From Pseudomonas fluorescens (GTDB taxonomy: Bacteria; Pseudomonadota; Gammaproteobacteria; Pseudomonadales; Pseudomonadaceae), in assembly GCF_040448305.1 (NCBI RefSeq), contig NZ_CP148752.1:4836001-4900000 (forward strand): a DNA stretch of 64,000 nucleotides. Direction: 5' to 3'. The position numbers and the translations under genes are program-made. The notes under the pieces are model-generated. The model ran no database searches. It was given only the letters and a program-made list of their open reading frames with translations, and was not told the origin of the DNA. The first letter of the stretch is position 1; each line of letters opens with the position of its first letter. Shown piece by piece: positions 1-9,015 of this stretch.

Positions 1-101
1 TGGCGCTCGAAACCGATCAGGCCACCGAGGATGAAGGCCGCGCTGAGGCTGACCAGGGTGTCGAGCAGGGAGGTCAGGTTGAGATTGTTAAGTGCTTGCA
101 T
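1..101 (-). CDS. MgtC/SapB-family membrane protein, N-terminal fragment
   Basis: Only the first 33 codons are in the window; the gene continues beyond position 1. The ATG is at 101-99 and is preceded by an AAGGA ribosome binding site. The visible peptide starts MQALNNLNLTSLLDTL and runs into a hydrophobic stretch ending GGLIGFERQ. That fits the first membrane helix of MgtC/SapB-family proteins, which carry a G-x-x-IG-x-ERQ signature. The gene lies 150 bases downstream of mgtA on the same strand, separated by a REPIN. MgtC proteins are known to modulate growth and virulence under low Mg2+ and often neighbour Mg2+ P-type ATPases. The family call rests on about 33 residues plus this context. Confidence 0.7.
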   Translation of the reverse strand, partial: MQALNNLNLTSLLDTLVSLSAAFILGGLIGFER

Positions 102-130
102 GATGAATTCCTTGAAAAACATACGCCCCC

Positions 131-222
131 CTGTGGGAGCGAGCCTGCTCGCGATGACGGCGGCACATTCGACATTTATGGGACTGACCCACCGCTATCG
201 CGAGCAGGCTCGCTCCCACAAG
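131..222. repeat. REPIN (inverted pair of REP sequences) between mgtA and the mgtC-like gene
   Basis: Two REP units face each other: a CTGTGGGAGCGAGC...GCTCGCGATG unit at 131-156 and its inverse at 197-222. Each has its own imperfect palindrome around GAGCCTGCTC, and the pair can fold into one long hairpin. Confidence 0.9.
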
Positions 223-251
223 GGCTGCGTTGATTTGCCAGCCTTGCGGCT

Positions 252-2966
252 TTATTGCCAGCCAAACCGGCGAATGTAGAACCCCTTCACCGCCTGGGTC
301 AGCGCCATGTACGCCAGCAGGATCACCGGCAGGAACACGAAGTACAGCGATGGCAACGCCTGCAACTTGAAGTAATGCGCCAGCGGTCCCATCGGCAGGA
401 AAATCCCCACGGCCATGATCAGCCCGGTCATCACCAGCAACGGCATGGCCGCGCGGCTTTGCAGGAACGGGATCTTCGGCGTGCGAATCATGTGCACGAT
501 CAGGGTCTGGGTCAGCAGCCCGACCACGAACCAGCCGGACTGGAACAGGGTCTGGTGATCCGGGGTGTTGGCATCGAACACGTACCACATCAAGGCGAAC
601 GTGGTGATGTCGAAGATCGAGCTGATCGGTCCGAAAAACAGCATGAAGCGCCCGACATCCGCCGGCTGCCAGCGCTGCGGTTGCTTGAGCATTTCCTCAT
701 CGACGTTATCGAACGGGATGGCGATCTGCGAAATGTCATAGAGCAGGTTCTGCACCAGCAGGTGCATCGGCAGCATCGGCAGGAACGGGATGAACGCACT
801 GGCCACCAGCACCGAGAACACGTTGCCGAAGTTCGAACTGGCGGTCATCTTGATGTACTTGAGCATGTTGGCGAAGGTCCGGCGCCCTTCCAGCACGCCC
901 TCCTCCAGCACCATCAGGCTCTTTTCCAGCAGGATGATGTCGGCCGCTTCCTTGGCGATGTCCACGGCGCTGTCCACGGAAATACCGATGTCGGCGGTGC
1001 GCAGGGCCGGGGCGTCGTTGATGCCGTCGCCCATGAAACCGACCACATGGCCGTTGCCCTTGAGCAGACGGACGATGCGTTCCTTGTGGGTCGGCGTCAG
1101 CCTGGCGAAGACGTTGGTGGTTTCCACCGCTTTCGCCAGCTCGGCATCGCTCATGCGTTCGATGTCGTTGCCCATCAGCAGGCCTTGCTGTTCCAGGCCG
1201 ACTTCGCGGCAGATCTTTGCCGTCACCAGTTCGTTGTCGCCGGTCAGCACTTTCACCGCCACGCCATGGGCGGCCAGGGCCTTGATGGCCGGTGCGGTGC
1301 TTTCTTTCGGCGGATCGAGAAACGCCACGTAACCGATCAGCGTCAGTGCCTGTTCATCGGCCAGGCTGTAGGTGTCGCGGCCTTCGACCATTGGCTTTGC
1401 CGCTACCGCAACCACCCGCAGGCCTTCGGCGTTGAACATGGCCGTGACCTGGCGGATTCGCGCCAGCAGGTCTTCGGTCAAGGCTTCATCGACTTCGCCG
1501 TGACGCACCCGCGAGCAGACCGCCAGCACCTCTTCCACCGCGCCCTTGCAGATCAGCAGGTGCGGTTGATCACGCTCGGCGACCACCACCGACATGCGCC
1601 GGCGGGTGAAGTCGAACGGAATCTCGTCGACCTTGCGAAACGCCGTGCCGACTTTCAGCTCACGGTGGATCTCGACATGTTCGAGCACCGCCACATCCAG
1701 CAGGTTTTTCAGGCCGGTCTGGTAGTAGCTGTTGAGGTAGGCCATTTCCAGCACGTCATCCGAGTCGTTGCCCCAGACGTCGACGTTGCGCGCCAGGAAG
1801 ATCTTGTCCTGGGTCAGGGTGCCGGTCTTGTCGGTGCACAGCACGTCCATGGCGCCGAAGTTCTGGATGGCGTCCAGGCGTTTGACGATGACTTTCTTGC
1901 GCGACAGGAACACCGCACCCTTGGCCAGGGTCGATGTGACGATCATCGGCAGCATTTCCGGGGTCAGGCCCACGGCAATCGACAGCGCGAACAGCAACGC
2001 TTCGGTCCAGTCGCCCTTGGTGAAACCGTTGATGAACAACACCAGCGGCGCCATCACGAACATGAAGCGGATCAGCAGCCAGCTGACTTTGTTGACCCCG
2101 GTCTGGAACGAAGTCGGCGCCCGGTCGGTTGCACCCACGCGCTGGGCCAGGGCACCGAAATAGGTGCTGTTGCCGGTGGTGAGGATCACCGCCATGGCCG
2201 TGCCGGACACCACGTTGGTGCCCATGAACAGGATGTTGTCCAGGTCCAGCGGGTTGAGCGTGTCGCGGTCCTGCTGGCGGGGAAATTTTTCCACCGGCAT
2301 CGATTCACCGGTCATGGCCGCCTGGCTGACGAACAGGTCCTTGGCGCTGAGCACCCGGCAATCGGCGGGAATCATGTCGCCGGCCGACAACACGATCAGG
2401 TCGCCCGGCACCAGTTGCCTGATCGGCAATTCGATGCGCTGCGCGCCGCGGTCCTCAAGGTCCCGGCGCATCACCGTAGCGGTGTTGCTGACCATGGCCT
2501 TGAGGGCATCGGCAGCCTGGTTGGATTTGGTTTCCTGCCAGAAGCGCAGCAAGGTCGAGAGCACCACCATGGAGAAAATCACGATGGCGGCTTTCATGTC
2601 TTCGGTCAGCCAGGAGATGACCGCCAGCAACGTCAGCAGCAGGTTGAACGGATTCTTGTAGCAGTGCCACAGGTGGGTCCACCACGGCAGCGGCTGTTCG
2701 TGCTCGACTTCATTGAGGCCGAATTGCTGGCGCAGGGCATCGGCTTCGAACTCGCTCAAGCCGTCGGTGTGACTGCCCAGGGTGTTGAGCAATTGACCGG
2801 TGTCGCTGCCGGCAGCGGCCACCAGGGTTTGCGCCAGGGTAGGCGGGACTTCACGGCTGACCGTGGTGTCGGTGAAGGTTTCCAGCAACGCCAGGCGACG
2901 GAAGTGCCGGGCTATGTGGCGGTTACGCAGGAAGCCCGCGAAGAATTCCTTGAGGGTATTTTTCAT
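252..2966 (-). CDS. mgtA: Magnesium-translocating P-type ATPase (MgtA/MgtB)
   Basis: A 904-residue type IIIB P-type ATPase that imports Mg2+ across the inner membrane at the cost of ATP. The phosphorylation motif DKTGTLT is near residue 377, the TGES actuator motif lies upstream, and MGDGINDAPAL marks the hinge of the P domain. Two membrane pairs precede the catalytic loop and a six-helix C-terminal block follows. The sequence WTHLWHCYKNPFNLLL before the first membrane segments is typical of MgtA. I chose the ATG at 2966 because it gives MKNTLKEFFAGF and the usual family length of about 900 residues; the open frame extends 27 codons further upstream without support. It probably forms a Mg2+-uptake unit with the mgtC-like gene downstream. 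I see no M-box in the 5' region. Confidence 0.95.
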   Translation of the reverse strand: MKNTLKEFFAGFLRNRHIARHFRRLALLETFTDTTVSREVPPTLAQTLVAAAGSDTGQLLNTLGSHTDGLSEFEADALRQQFGLNEVEHEQPLPWWTHLWHCYKNPFNLLLTLLAVISWLTEDMKAAIVIFSMVVLSTLLRFWQETKSNQAADALKAMVSNTATVMRRDLEDRGAQRIELPIRQLVPGDLIVLSAGDMIPADCRVLSAKDLFVSQAAMTGESMPVEKFPRQQDRDTLNPLDLDNILFMGTNVVSGTAMAVILTTGNSTYFGALAQRVGATDRAPTSFQTGVNKVSWLLIRFMFVMAPLVLFINGFTKGDWTEALLFALSIAVGLTPEMLPMIVTSTLAKGAVFLSRKKVIVKRLDAIQNFGAMDVLCTDKTGTLTQDKIFLARNVDVWGNDSDDVLEMAYLNSYYQTGLKNLLDVAVLEHVEIHRELKVGTAFRKVDEIPFDFTRRRMSVVVAERDQPHLLICKGAVEEVLAVCSRVRHGEVDEALTEDLLARIRQVTAMFNAEGLRVVAVAAKPMVEGRDTYSLADEQALTLIGYVAFLDPPKESTAPAIKALAAHGVAVKVLTGDNELVTAKICREVGLEQQGLLMGNDIERMSDAELAKAVETTNVFARLTPTHKERIVRLLKGNGHVVGFMGDGINDAPALRTADIGISVDSAVDIAKEAADIILLEKSLMVLEEGVLEGRRTFANMLKYIKMTASSNFGNVFSVLVASAFIPFLPMLPMHLLVQNLLYDISQIAIPFDNVDEEMLKQPQRWQPADVGRFMLFFGPISSIFDITTFALMWYVFDANTPDHQTLFQSGWFVVGLLTQTLIVHMIRTPKIPFLQSRAAMPLLVMTGLIMAVGIFLPMGPLAHYFKLQALPSLYFVFLPVILLAYMALTQAVKGFYIRRFGWQ

Positions 2967-3535
2967 GGCTGGTGCCCCTTTGGTCAGCCGGGAAACCGTC
3001 GAGCAGGCAGGTCCACGCCGCTGCCGCCGGAACAACCGGCAAAGCAAGGCCTGGCGCGCCGGTCACGAATGACAGGCGTGTCGATAGAGCGGCGGCCACG
3101 ACAAAAAGTCGAAACCACGCACTGTTCAGCGTCGATGAGAGGGACGTCGGGACATGGCCGGGACCGGCCATGATCGGGATGCCGCTGCTCGCTTGTCGGC
3201 GAGACAACGGCACAGGAGACTGCGCGTTATCTTGCCGAGAAAATGCCGGTTACCGAGACCGGCCGACAACTGTCACTCGAACAAGTACCCACTGTGGGTC
3301 TCCGTAATGGATGAAAACGCGCGAAGCTTACGCCTCGAAGTTTGGAGAGTAAACCCGTTACAAAAGCTTGCAGGGGGAATCGCGGGGATCTTCAGGAAGG
3401 GTTCAGCTTTCAAAAACTGTGATGCTTTCAATGACCCCATCGCGAGCAGGCTCACTCCTACATTGGTCCTGTGAACACCGGTCCATTGTAGGAGCGAGCC
3501 TGCTCGCGATGGCGGCCTTACAGACGCAGCAAATC
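2967..3535. other. Intergenic region between mgtA and pvdA
   Basis: This 569-base stretch holds the 5' leader and promoter of mgtA and the 3' flank of pvdA. I see no convincing gene. There is a short perfect inverted repeat (ACCCACTGTGGGT) around 3286-3298 and a REPIN at 3438-3512. Open frames here lack a ribosome binding site and credible composition. Confidence 0.5.
3438..3512. repeat. REPIN downstream of pvdA
   Basis: An inverted pair of REP units, CATCGCGAGCAGGCTCACTCC at one end and GTAGGAGCGAGCCTGCTCGC at the other, lies just past the pvdA stop codon. The core uses the GTAGGAGCGAGC variant rather than GTGGGAGCGAGC. Confidence 0.88.
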
Positions 3536-4873
3536 TCAGCTCGCCGTCGCCAACAACAAATCCACCACCGACCGCCCATGCCCGCGATGCTTGCCATGCT
3601 CATACAACGAGCCGGCAATCTCATCGGCACGAATCGGCAGGATCGACAGCAAGGTGTCGCTCAGCCCATGGCTGGCCTGGCAAAAGCCCTGCATGTAGAG
3701 GCCGGCCTTGCAGCGTTCATCGGTGATCAGTTTGTAGTTGCGATCGACCTCGAAATCGCCCAGGTACTCTTCCAGCGGTGCCAGCAGCTTGCGGTGCATC
3801 TGCCGCTCGTAGCCGGTGGCCAGCACCACGGCGTCGTAGTGACACACCGAGATTTCGCCGGTGGCATTGTTGCGCAACACCAGTTCGATACCCCGTTCGT
3901 TGGCCGTGGCTTTTTCGATTGTGGTCAGGGTGTGGAACGCATGACGGGCGATGCCCGAGACCTTCTGCCGATAGAAGATGCCGTAGATGCGCTCGATCAG
4001 ATCGATGTCCACCACCGAGTAGTTGGTGTTGTGGTACTCGTTCACCAGTCGCTCGCGCTCGCTGTCTGGCTGCTGGAACACCAGGTCGGTGAACTCCGGC
4101 GAGAACACTTCGTTGACGAAGGGGCTGTCGTCGGCCGGCTTGAGTGCCGAGCCGCGCAGGATCATGTCCACCTGCACCGATGGGAAGCTGTCGTTCAGGT
4201 CGATGAAAGCTTCTGCCGCGCTCTGCCCGCCACCGATGATCGCAATGCTCATCGGCTGGTTGTCCACACACGGCTGCTTGGCCATCTGCGCCAGGTACTG
4301 GGAATGGTGGAACACCCGACCGTCATCCTTGAGCGCCTTGAACACCTCGGGAATACGTGGCGTGCCACCGGCGCTGACCACCACCGAACGGGTGGTGCGC
4401 ACCTGTTGATGTCCGGTCGCATCGCGGGAAATCACCCGCAACGCCTCGACCTGATGGTTGTGCAGCACCGGCTCGATGGTCAGCACTTCTTCGCCGTAGC
4501 GGCTTTGCGCGGTGAACTGCCCGGCGACCCAGCGCAGGTAGTCGTTGTACTCCATGCGGCACGGATAGAAGGTGCCCAGGTTGATGAAGTCCACCAGGCG
4601 CCCGTGGGCCTTGAGGTAATTGACGAACGAGTAAGGGCTGGTCGGATTGCGCAGGGTCACCAGGTCCTTGAGGAAGGAAATCTGCAACTCGCTCTGGGTC
4701 ACCAGGGTGTTGCCGTGCCAGCGGTAGTCGGCCTGCTTGTCGAGAAACAGCACATCCAGGTTGCCCTGGCTCGCCCCGCGCTCTTGCAGCGCGATGGCCA
4801 GTGCCAGGTTCGACGGGCCGAAACCGACGCCGATCAGGTCGTGAACGAGGGGCGAAGCAATTGCCTGTGTCAT
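3536..4873 (-). CDS. pvdA: L-ornithine N5-monooxygenase PvdA
   Basis: A 445-residue flavin-dependent N-hydroxylating monooxygenase that converts L-ornithine to N5-hydroxyornithine, a hydroxamate precursor of pyoverdine, using FAD, NADPH and O2. The FAD-binding motif GVGFGPSNLALAIAL is near residues 16-30, the NADPH-binding motif IAIIGGGQSAAEAF is in the middle, and the family motif VVLATGYERQ is towards the C-terminus. Length matches the family (about 440). It is the minus-strand gene immediately after fpvI, with its own PvdS-type promoter 99 bases upstream. The product fits the hydroxyornithine-type last NRPS module encoded in the same window. No formyltransferase gene (pvdF) is next to it, which favours unformylated or cyclised OHOrn in the product. 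Confidence 0.97.
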   Translation of the reverse strand: MTQAIASPLVHDLIGVGFGPSNLALAIALQERGASQGNLDVLFLDKQADYRWHGNTLVTQSELQISFLKDLVTLRNPTSPYSFVNYLKAHGRLVDFINLGTFYPCRMEYNDYLRWVAGQFTAQSRYGEEVLTIEPVLHNHQVEALRVISRDATGHQQVRTTRSVVVSAGGTPRIPEVFKALKDDGRVFHHSQYLAQMAKQPCVDNQPMSIAIIGGGQSAAEAFIDLNDSFPSVQVDMILRGSALKPADDSPFVNEVFSPEFTDLVFQQPDSERERLVNEYHNTNYSVVDIDLIERIYGIFYRQKVSGIARHAFHTLTTIEKATANERGIELVLRNNATGEISVCHYDAVVLATGYERQMHRKLLAPLEEYLGDFEVDRNYKLITDERCKAGLYMQGFCQASHGLSDTLLSILPIRADEIAGSLYEHGKHRGHGRSVVDLLLATAS

Positions 4874-4971
4874 TTCCAGTGTCCTCTGGATGTTCCCCTC
4901 AAAGACGGGGCATTGAACCTAAGTGACCTGACCCGCCAAGGGCCGCACAACAGGTCGTCTGTTGAGTAGGA

Positions 4972-4995
4972 ACGAGGACCGTGAAAAAAAATTTA
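4972..4995 (-). promoter_or_regulatory. PvdS iron-starvation promoter of pvdA
   Basis: On the minus strand the site reads TAAAT, 16 bases, CGT. This is an exact match to the consensus recognised by PvdS-type ECF sigma factors. It ends 98 bases before the pvdA start codon. Confidence 0.88.
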
Positions 4996-5006
4996 ACCGC
5001 GCAGGA

Positions 5007-5489
5007 TCACTGGGCGTCCCACTGTCGCATGCGTATACGGCAATGCTTCATGGCATTGACTATGTGCTTCTCGACCATTGCCCGGGAAATGCCCAGTTGT
5101 TCGGCAATCTGCGGATGGGACAGGCCTTCGATCTTGCGCAGCAGGAAACTCTCGCGGCACAGCCTCGGCAACTCCGCCAAGGCCCGCTGGAGCATGTCCA
5201 GGCGCTGGCCATGATCAAGCACGTTTTGCGGCGAAGGAGTGAAATAGCGCTCCTCATTATCGAGCACGTCCAGAGGTTCGGCCTGACGCAGGGTGTTGCG
5301 TCGATGGTCATCGATAACCAGGTTGAGGGCGGTGCGATAAAGGAATGCCCGGGGCTGCTCGATCGGCGTATCACTGGAGCGCTCCAGGACCCGCAGATAA
5401 GCGTCATGCACCACATCTTCGGCCACCTGACGGTTGCCCAGCCTGGCGTTCAGGAAACACACCAGTTCGCGATAGTAGTTTTCCAACAT
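5007..5489 (-). CDS. fpvI: ECF sigma factor FpvI
   Basis: A 160-residue ECF sigma-70 factor that directs transcription of the ferripyoverdine receptor gene fpvA. Region 2 includes VAEDVVHDAYLRVLER (about residues 22-37). Region 4.2 is the helix-turn-helix in LSHPQIAEQLGISRAMVEKH. It does not resemble PvdS as I know it, and the position next to pvdA is that of fpvI in P. aeruginosa. I chose the ATG at 5489 because it gives MLENYYREL and the usual FpvI length; a GTG at 5552 would add 21 residues with no good ribosome binding site. In P. aeruginosa the anti-sigma gene fpvR follows in this place; here there is none, only a REPIN and the pvdR promoter. A Fur-like site lies upstream. Confidence 0.9.
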   Translation of the reverse strand: MLENYYRELVCFLNARLGNRQVAEDVVHDAYLRVLERSSDTPIEQPRAFLYRTALNLVIDDHRRNTLRQAEPLDVLDNEERYFTPSPQNVLDHGQRLDMLQRALAELPRLCRESFLLRKIEGLSHPQIAEQLGISRAMVEKHIVNAMKHCRIRMRQWDAQ

Positions 5490-5588
5490 GACTCCCGTCC
5501 GCACGGGGGTGCGGTTTCTGTCCTTGAGCCGGTTCGGCGACCGCTGAATCACACAGTGGCACGATAGTGGCAGTTCGAGACGCGTAAT

Positions 5589-5607
5589 TTATAGTAATTC
5601 TCATATA
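5589..5607 (-). promoter_or_regulatory. Possible Fur box upstream of fpvI
   Basis: The minus strand reads TATATGAGAATTACTATAA, an AT-rich island in a GC-rich genome. It shares the TGAGAAT core and part of the flanks with the Fur consensus GATAATGAGAATCATTATC. It lies 100-118 bases before the fpvI start. The match is partial. Confidence 0.5.
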
Positions 5608-5650
5608 GATTTAAAGTACTGCTTCAACTTGCCCGATAAATTGTCTCGAT

Positions 5651-5756
5651 CCCTGTAGGAGCGAGCCTGCTCGCGATGGTCGTGAACGATGATGCGCACT
5701 TTCTGATTTAACGCGTCGTCCTCGCGGCCATCGCGAGCAGGCTCGCTCCTACAGGG
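5651..5756. repeat. REPIN between fpvI and pvdR
   Basis: Inverted REP units at 5651-5677 (CCTGTAGGAGCGAGCCTGCT) and 5729-5756. It sits in the place where fpvR stands in P. aeruginosa. Confidence 0.9.
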
Positions 5757-5770
5757 TTTGTGTTGTCGGC

Positions 5771-5794
5771 TAAATTCTCTGCTCCGTTCAACGT
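5771..5794 (+). promoter_or_regulatory. PvdS iron-starvation promoter of pvdRT-opmQ
   Basis: Plus-strand site TAAAT, 16 bases, CGT: exact consensus, ending 67 bases before the pvdR ATG. Confidence 0.85.
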
Positions 5795-5861
5795 CTACAG
5801 GACAGCTTCCCGTCTCTGCGCCGCTCAACGACGGGCCGATATCCTTTGGCCGGAACCCCGA

Positions 5862-7034
5862 ATGAAACGCTCCCGACAGACCCGACGCGCCCTGCTTGCA
5901 GCACTTTGTCTGATCCCCGTGGTTGCCGTCGCCGCCTGGCAGTTCATCCCGCCGGGCCGCGACGGGTTCGCCACCGTCCAGGTCAGCCGCGCCGACATTG
6001 AAAGCAGCGTCACGGCATTGGGCACCTTGCAACCGCGGCGTTATGTCGACGTCGGCGCCCAGGCGTCCGGGCAGATCCACAAGATCCACGTGGAGGTCGG
6101 CGACGTGGTCAAGGAGGGCCAGTTGCTGGTGGAAATCGACCCGTCCACGCAACAGGCCAAACTCGATGCCGGGCGCTTCTCCGTCGAAAATCTCAAGGCG
6201 CAGCTGCAGGAACAGCGGGCGCAGCACGACCTGGCCCGGCAGAAATACCAGCGTCAACAGAACCTTGCCGCCGGCGGCGCCACCCGTGAAGAAGACGTGC
6301 AGACCGCCCAGGCCGAACTCCGCGCCACCCAGGCACGGGTCGACATGTTCCAGGCGCAGATCCGCCAGGCCGAAGCCAGCCTGCGCAGCGACCAGGCGGA
6401 GCTCGGCTACACGCGGATTTATGCGCCGATGGCCGGCACCGTGGTCGCGCTGGATGCTCGCGAAGGCCAGACCCTCAATGCCCAGCAGCAAACGCCGCTG
6501 ATCCTGCGCATCGCCAAGCTGTCGCCGATGACCGTGTGGGCCGAGGTCTCGGAGGCCGACATCGGCCACGTCAAACCCGGCATGCACGCCTGGTTCACCA
6601 CCCTGAGCGGTGGCAGCCGGCGCTGGACCAGCACCGTGCGGCAAATCCTCCCCGTCCCGCCCAAGCCACTGGACCAGACCAGCCAGGGCGGCGGCAGCCC
6701 CGCCAGCGCCAGCAAAAGCGGGAGTGCCCGCGTGGTGCTGTACACCGTGTTGCTGGACGTCGACAACGCCGACAACGCCTTGATGGCGGAAATGACCACC
6801 CAGGTATTTTTCGTCGCCAATCAGGCGCAGAACGTACTCACCGCACCCATCGCCGCCCTGCAGGCCGGCACGCAGACAGACCGGCAGACCGCGCAAGTGG
6901 TCGCCAGCAATGGCAGCATCGAGCAGCGCAATGTGCGCACCGGTATCAGCGACCGCCTGCGGGTGCAGATCCTCGACGGCCTGCAAGAAGGCGATCACCT
7001 GCTGATCGGCCCGGTCGACGGGAGTGGCGGCTGA
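5862..7034 (+). CDS. pvdR: PvdR, periplasmic adaptor of the pyoverdine efflux pump
   Basis: A 390-residue MacA-like membrane fusion protein. Residues 1-30 hold a cytoplasmic RR-rich start and one hydrophobic anchor. A biotinyl-lipoyl half (VGAQASGQIHKIHVEVGDVV) comes next, followed by a long alpha-helical hairpin rich in Q, A and R, then the second lipoyl half (YTRIYAPMAGTVVALDAREG) and beta-barrel domains. It links the PvdT ABC permease to the outer-membrane channel OpmQ. The P. aeruginosa PvdRT-OpmQ pump secretes newly made pyoverdine and recycles it after iron release. The ATG at 5862 was chosen because it gives MKRSRQTRRALL and the family length; the open frame starts earlier without a ribosome site. 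The stop codon abuts the pvdT start (TGA-ATG), so translation is likely coupled. Confidence 0.95.
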   Translation: MKRSRQTRRALLAALCLIPVVAVAAWQFIPPGRDGFATVQVSRADIESSVTALGTLQPRRYVDVGAQASGQIHKIHVEVGDVVKEGQLLVEIDPSTQQAKLDAGRFSVENLKAQLQEQRAQHDLARQKYQRQQNLAAGGATREEDVQTAQAELRATQARVDMFQAQIRQAEASLRSDQAELGYTRIYAPMAGTVVALDAREGQTLNAQQQTPLILRIAKLSPMTVWAEVSEADIGHVKPGMHAWFTTLSGGSRRWTSTVRQILPVPPKPLDQTSQGGGSPASASKSGSARVVLYTVLLDVDNADNALMAEMTTQVFFVANQAQNVLTAPIAALQAGTQTDRQTAQVVASNGSIEQRNVRTGISDRLRVQILDGLQEGDHLLIGPVDGSGG

Positions 7035-9008
7035 ATGCACACGCCCCTGATCGACCTTTCGGACATCCGCAAAGCCTACGGCGGTGGCGACGCGCCTGAA
7101 GTCCACGTGCTGCGTGGCATCGACCTGTCGATCCATGCCGGGGAGTTCGTGGCGATCGTCGGCGCTTCCGGCTCCGGCAAATCGACGCTGATGAACATCC
7201 TCGGCTGCCTCGACCGCCCGACCTCGGGCGAATACCGCTTCGCCGGGGAAAACGTCGCGGCGCTGGACAGTGACGAACTGGCCTGGCTGCGGCGTGAAGC
7301 CTTCGGGTTTGTGTTCCAGGGCTACCACCTGATTCCATCCGGTTCGGCCCAGGAAAACGTTGAGATGCCGGCGATCTACGCAGGCTTACCCGCCGCCGAA
7401 CGCCACGCCCGCGCCGCCGCCCTGCTCGACCGCCTCGGCCTGGCGTCGCGCACCGGCAACCGCCCCCATCAACTCTCCGGTGGGCAACAGCAACGGGTGT
7501 CGATTGCCCGCGCGTTGATGAATGGCGGCCACATCATCTTGGCCGACGAACCCACCGGCGCCCTCGACAGCCACAGCGGCGGCGAGGTCATGACCCTGCT
7601 CGACGAACTGGCGAGCCAGGGCCACGTGGTGATCCTCATCACGCACGACCGCGAAGTGGCGGCCAGGGCCAAACGCATCATCGAAATTCGCGACGGCGAG
7701 ATCATCAGCGACAGCGCCCGGGACAATCCCGCCGCGCAAAACTCGGCCAATCCCGGCGCCCTGCAAGCCGTCGATTTGCGCAGGCGCCTGAGCGAAGGCG
7801 CCGAAGCCACCGGCGCCTGGAAAGGCGAATTGGTCGATGCCGTGCACGCGGCGTGGCGAGTGATGTGGATCAACAAGTTCCGCACCGCACTGACCCTGCT
7901 CGGGATCATCATAGGCGTGGCTTCGGTGGTGGTGATGCTGGCCGTCGGCGAAGGCAGCAAGCGCCAGGTGATGGCGCAGATGGGCGCGTTCGGTTCCAAC
8001 ATCATCTACCTCAGCGGTTCGGCGCCCAACCCGCGCACACCCATGGGCATCGTCACCCTCGATGAGGTCGCCGCGATTGCCAGCTTGCCCCAGGTGATGC
8101 GGATCATGCCGGTCAACGGCCAGGAGGCCGGGGTGCGCTTTGGCAACCTCGATCACTTGAGCTACGTCGGTGGCAACGACACCAACTTCCCGGCCATTTT
8201 CAATTGGCCGGTGGTCGAAGGCAGCTACTTCACCCACGCCGATGAACAGAACGCCGCGGCGGTCGCGGTGATCGGGCACAAGGTGCGGACCAAACTGCTC
8301 AAGGACGTGGCCAACCCGATCGGCCAGTACATCCTGATCGAAAACGTACCCTTCCAGGTGGTCGGCGTGCTCGCGGAAAAAGGCGCCAGCTCCGGCGACT
8401 CCGACAGCGACGACCGCATCGCCATCCCCTACTCCGCCGCCAGCGTTCGGCTGTTCGGCACCCACAATCCCGAGTACATCGCCATCGCCGCCACCGATGC
8501 GCGCAAGGTCAAGGAAACCGAAAAAGCCATCGAGCAACTGATGCTGCGCCTGCACGACGGCAAGCACGATTTCGAACTGACCAACAACGCGGCGATGATC
8601 CAGGCCGAGGCGCGCACGCAAAACACCCTGTCGCTGATGCTCGGCTCGATTGCGGCGATTTCGCTGCTGGTGGGCGGGATCGGCGTGATGAACATCATGC
8701 TCATGACCGTGCGCGAGCGGACTCGCGAGATCGGTATCCGCATGGCCACCGGTGCCCGCCAGCGCGACATCCTGCGCCAGTTCCTCACCGAAGCGGTGAT
8801 GCTCTCGGTGGTGGGCGGCCTCACCGGGATCGCCCTGGCACTGATCGTCGGTGGCGTGCTGATTTTCAGCGAAGTCGCTGTCGCGTTCTCCCTGATAGCG
8901 GTGCTGGGCGCCTTCGGCTGCGCCCTGGTCACCGGTGTCGTTTTCGGCTACATGCCGGCCCGCAAGGCTGCCCGACTCGACCCGGTCACAGCCCTTACCA
9001 GTGAATGA
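7035..9008 (+). CDS. pvdT: PvdT, MacB-type ABC transporter
   Basis: A 657-residue MacB-family protein with ATPase and permease in one chain. The N-terminal ATPase has Walker A GASGSGKST (residues 43-51), signature LSGGQQQR and Walker B IILADEPTGALD. After a linker comes a membrane helix (about residues 290-315), a large periplasmic domain, then three C-terminal helices with the FtsX-like motif VRERTREIGIRMATGA. It powers transfer of pyoverdine from the periplasm through OpmQ together with PvdR. It starts directly after the pvdR stop, and opmQ follows after seven bases, so the three form one operon under the site at 5771-5794. Confidence 0.96.
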   Translation: MHTPLIDLSDIRKAYGGGDAPEVHVLRGIDLSIHAGEFVAIVGASGSGKSTLMNILGCLDRPTSGEYRFAGENVAALDSDELAWLRREAFGFVFQGYHLIPSGSAQENVEMPAIYAGLPAAERHARAAALLDRLGLASRTGNRPHQLSGGQQQRVSIARALMNGGHIILADEPTGALDSHSGGEVMTLLDELASQGHVVILITHDREVAARAKRIIEIRDGEIISDSARDNPAAQNSANPGALQAVDLRRRLSEGAEATGAWKGELVDAVHAAWRVMWINKFRTALTLLGIIIGVASVVVMLAVGEGSKRQVMAQMGAFGSNIIYLSGSAPNPRTPMGIVTLDEVAAIASLPQVMRIMPVNGQEAGVRFGNLDHLSYVGGNDTNFPAIFNWPVVEGSYFTHADEQNAAAVAVIGHKVRTKLLKDVANPIGQYILIENVPFQVVGVLAEKGASSGDSDSDDRIAIPYSAASVRLFGTHNPEYIAIAATDARKVKETEKAIEQLMLRLHDGKHDFELTNNAAMIQAEARTQNTLSLMLGSIAAISLLVGGIGVMNIMLMTVRERTREIGIRMATGARQRDILRQFLTEAVMLSVVGGLTGIALALIVGGVLIFSEVAVAFSLIAVLGAFGCALVTGVVFGYMPARKAARLDPVTALTSE

Positions 9009-9015
9009 TCGATTG

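Noticed and set aside
2923..3213. A 96-codon frame overlapping the mgtA start, considered as a leader peptide of the mgtL/mgtP kind
   Set aside because: It overlaps the mgtA coding start out of frame, has no clear ribosome site and no run of Pro or acidic residues like known Mg2+ leader peptides.
5490..5861. A hidden fpvR gene between fpvI and pvdR
   Set aside because: The gap is too short for an FpvR of about 330 residues, and no frame there shows FecR-like features; it is filled by regulatory sites and a REPIN.
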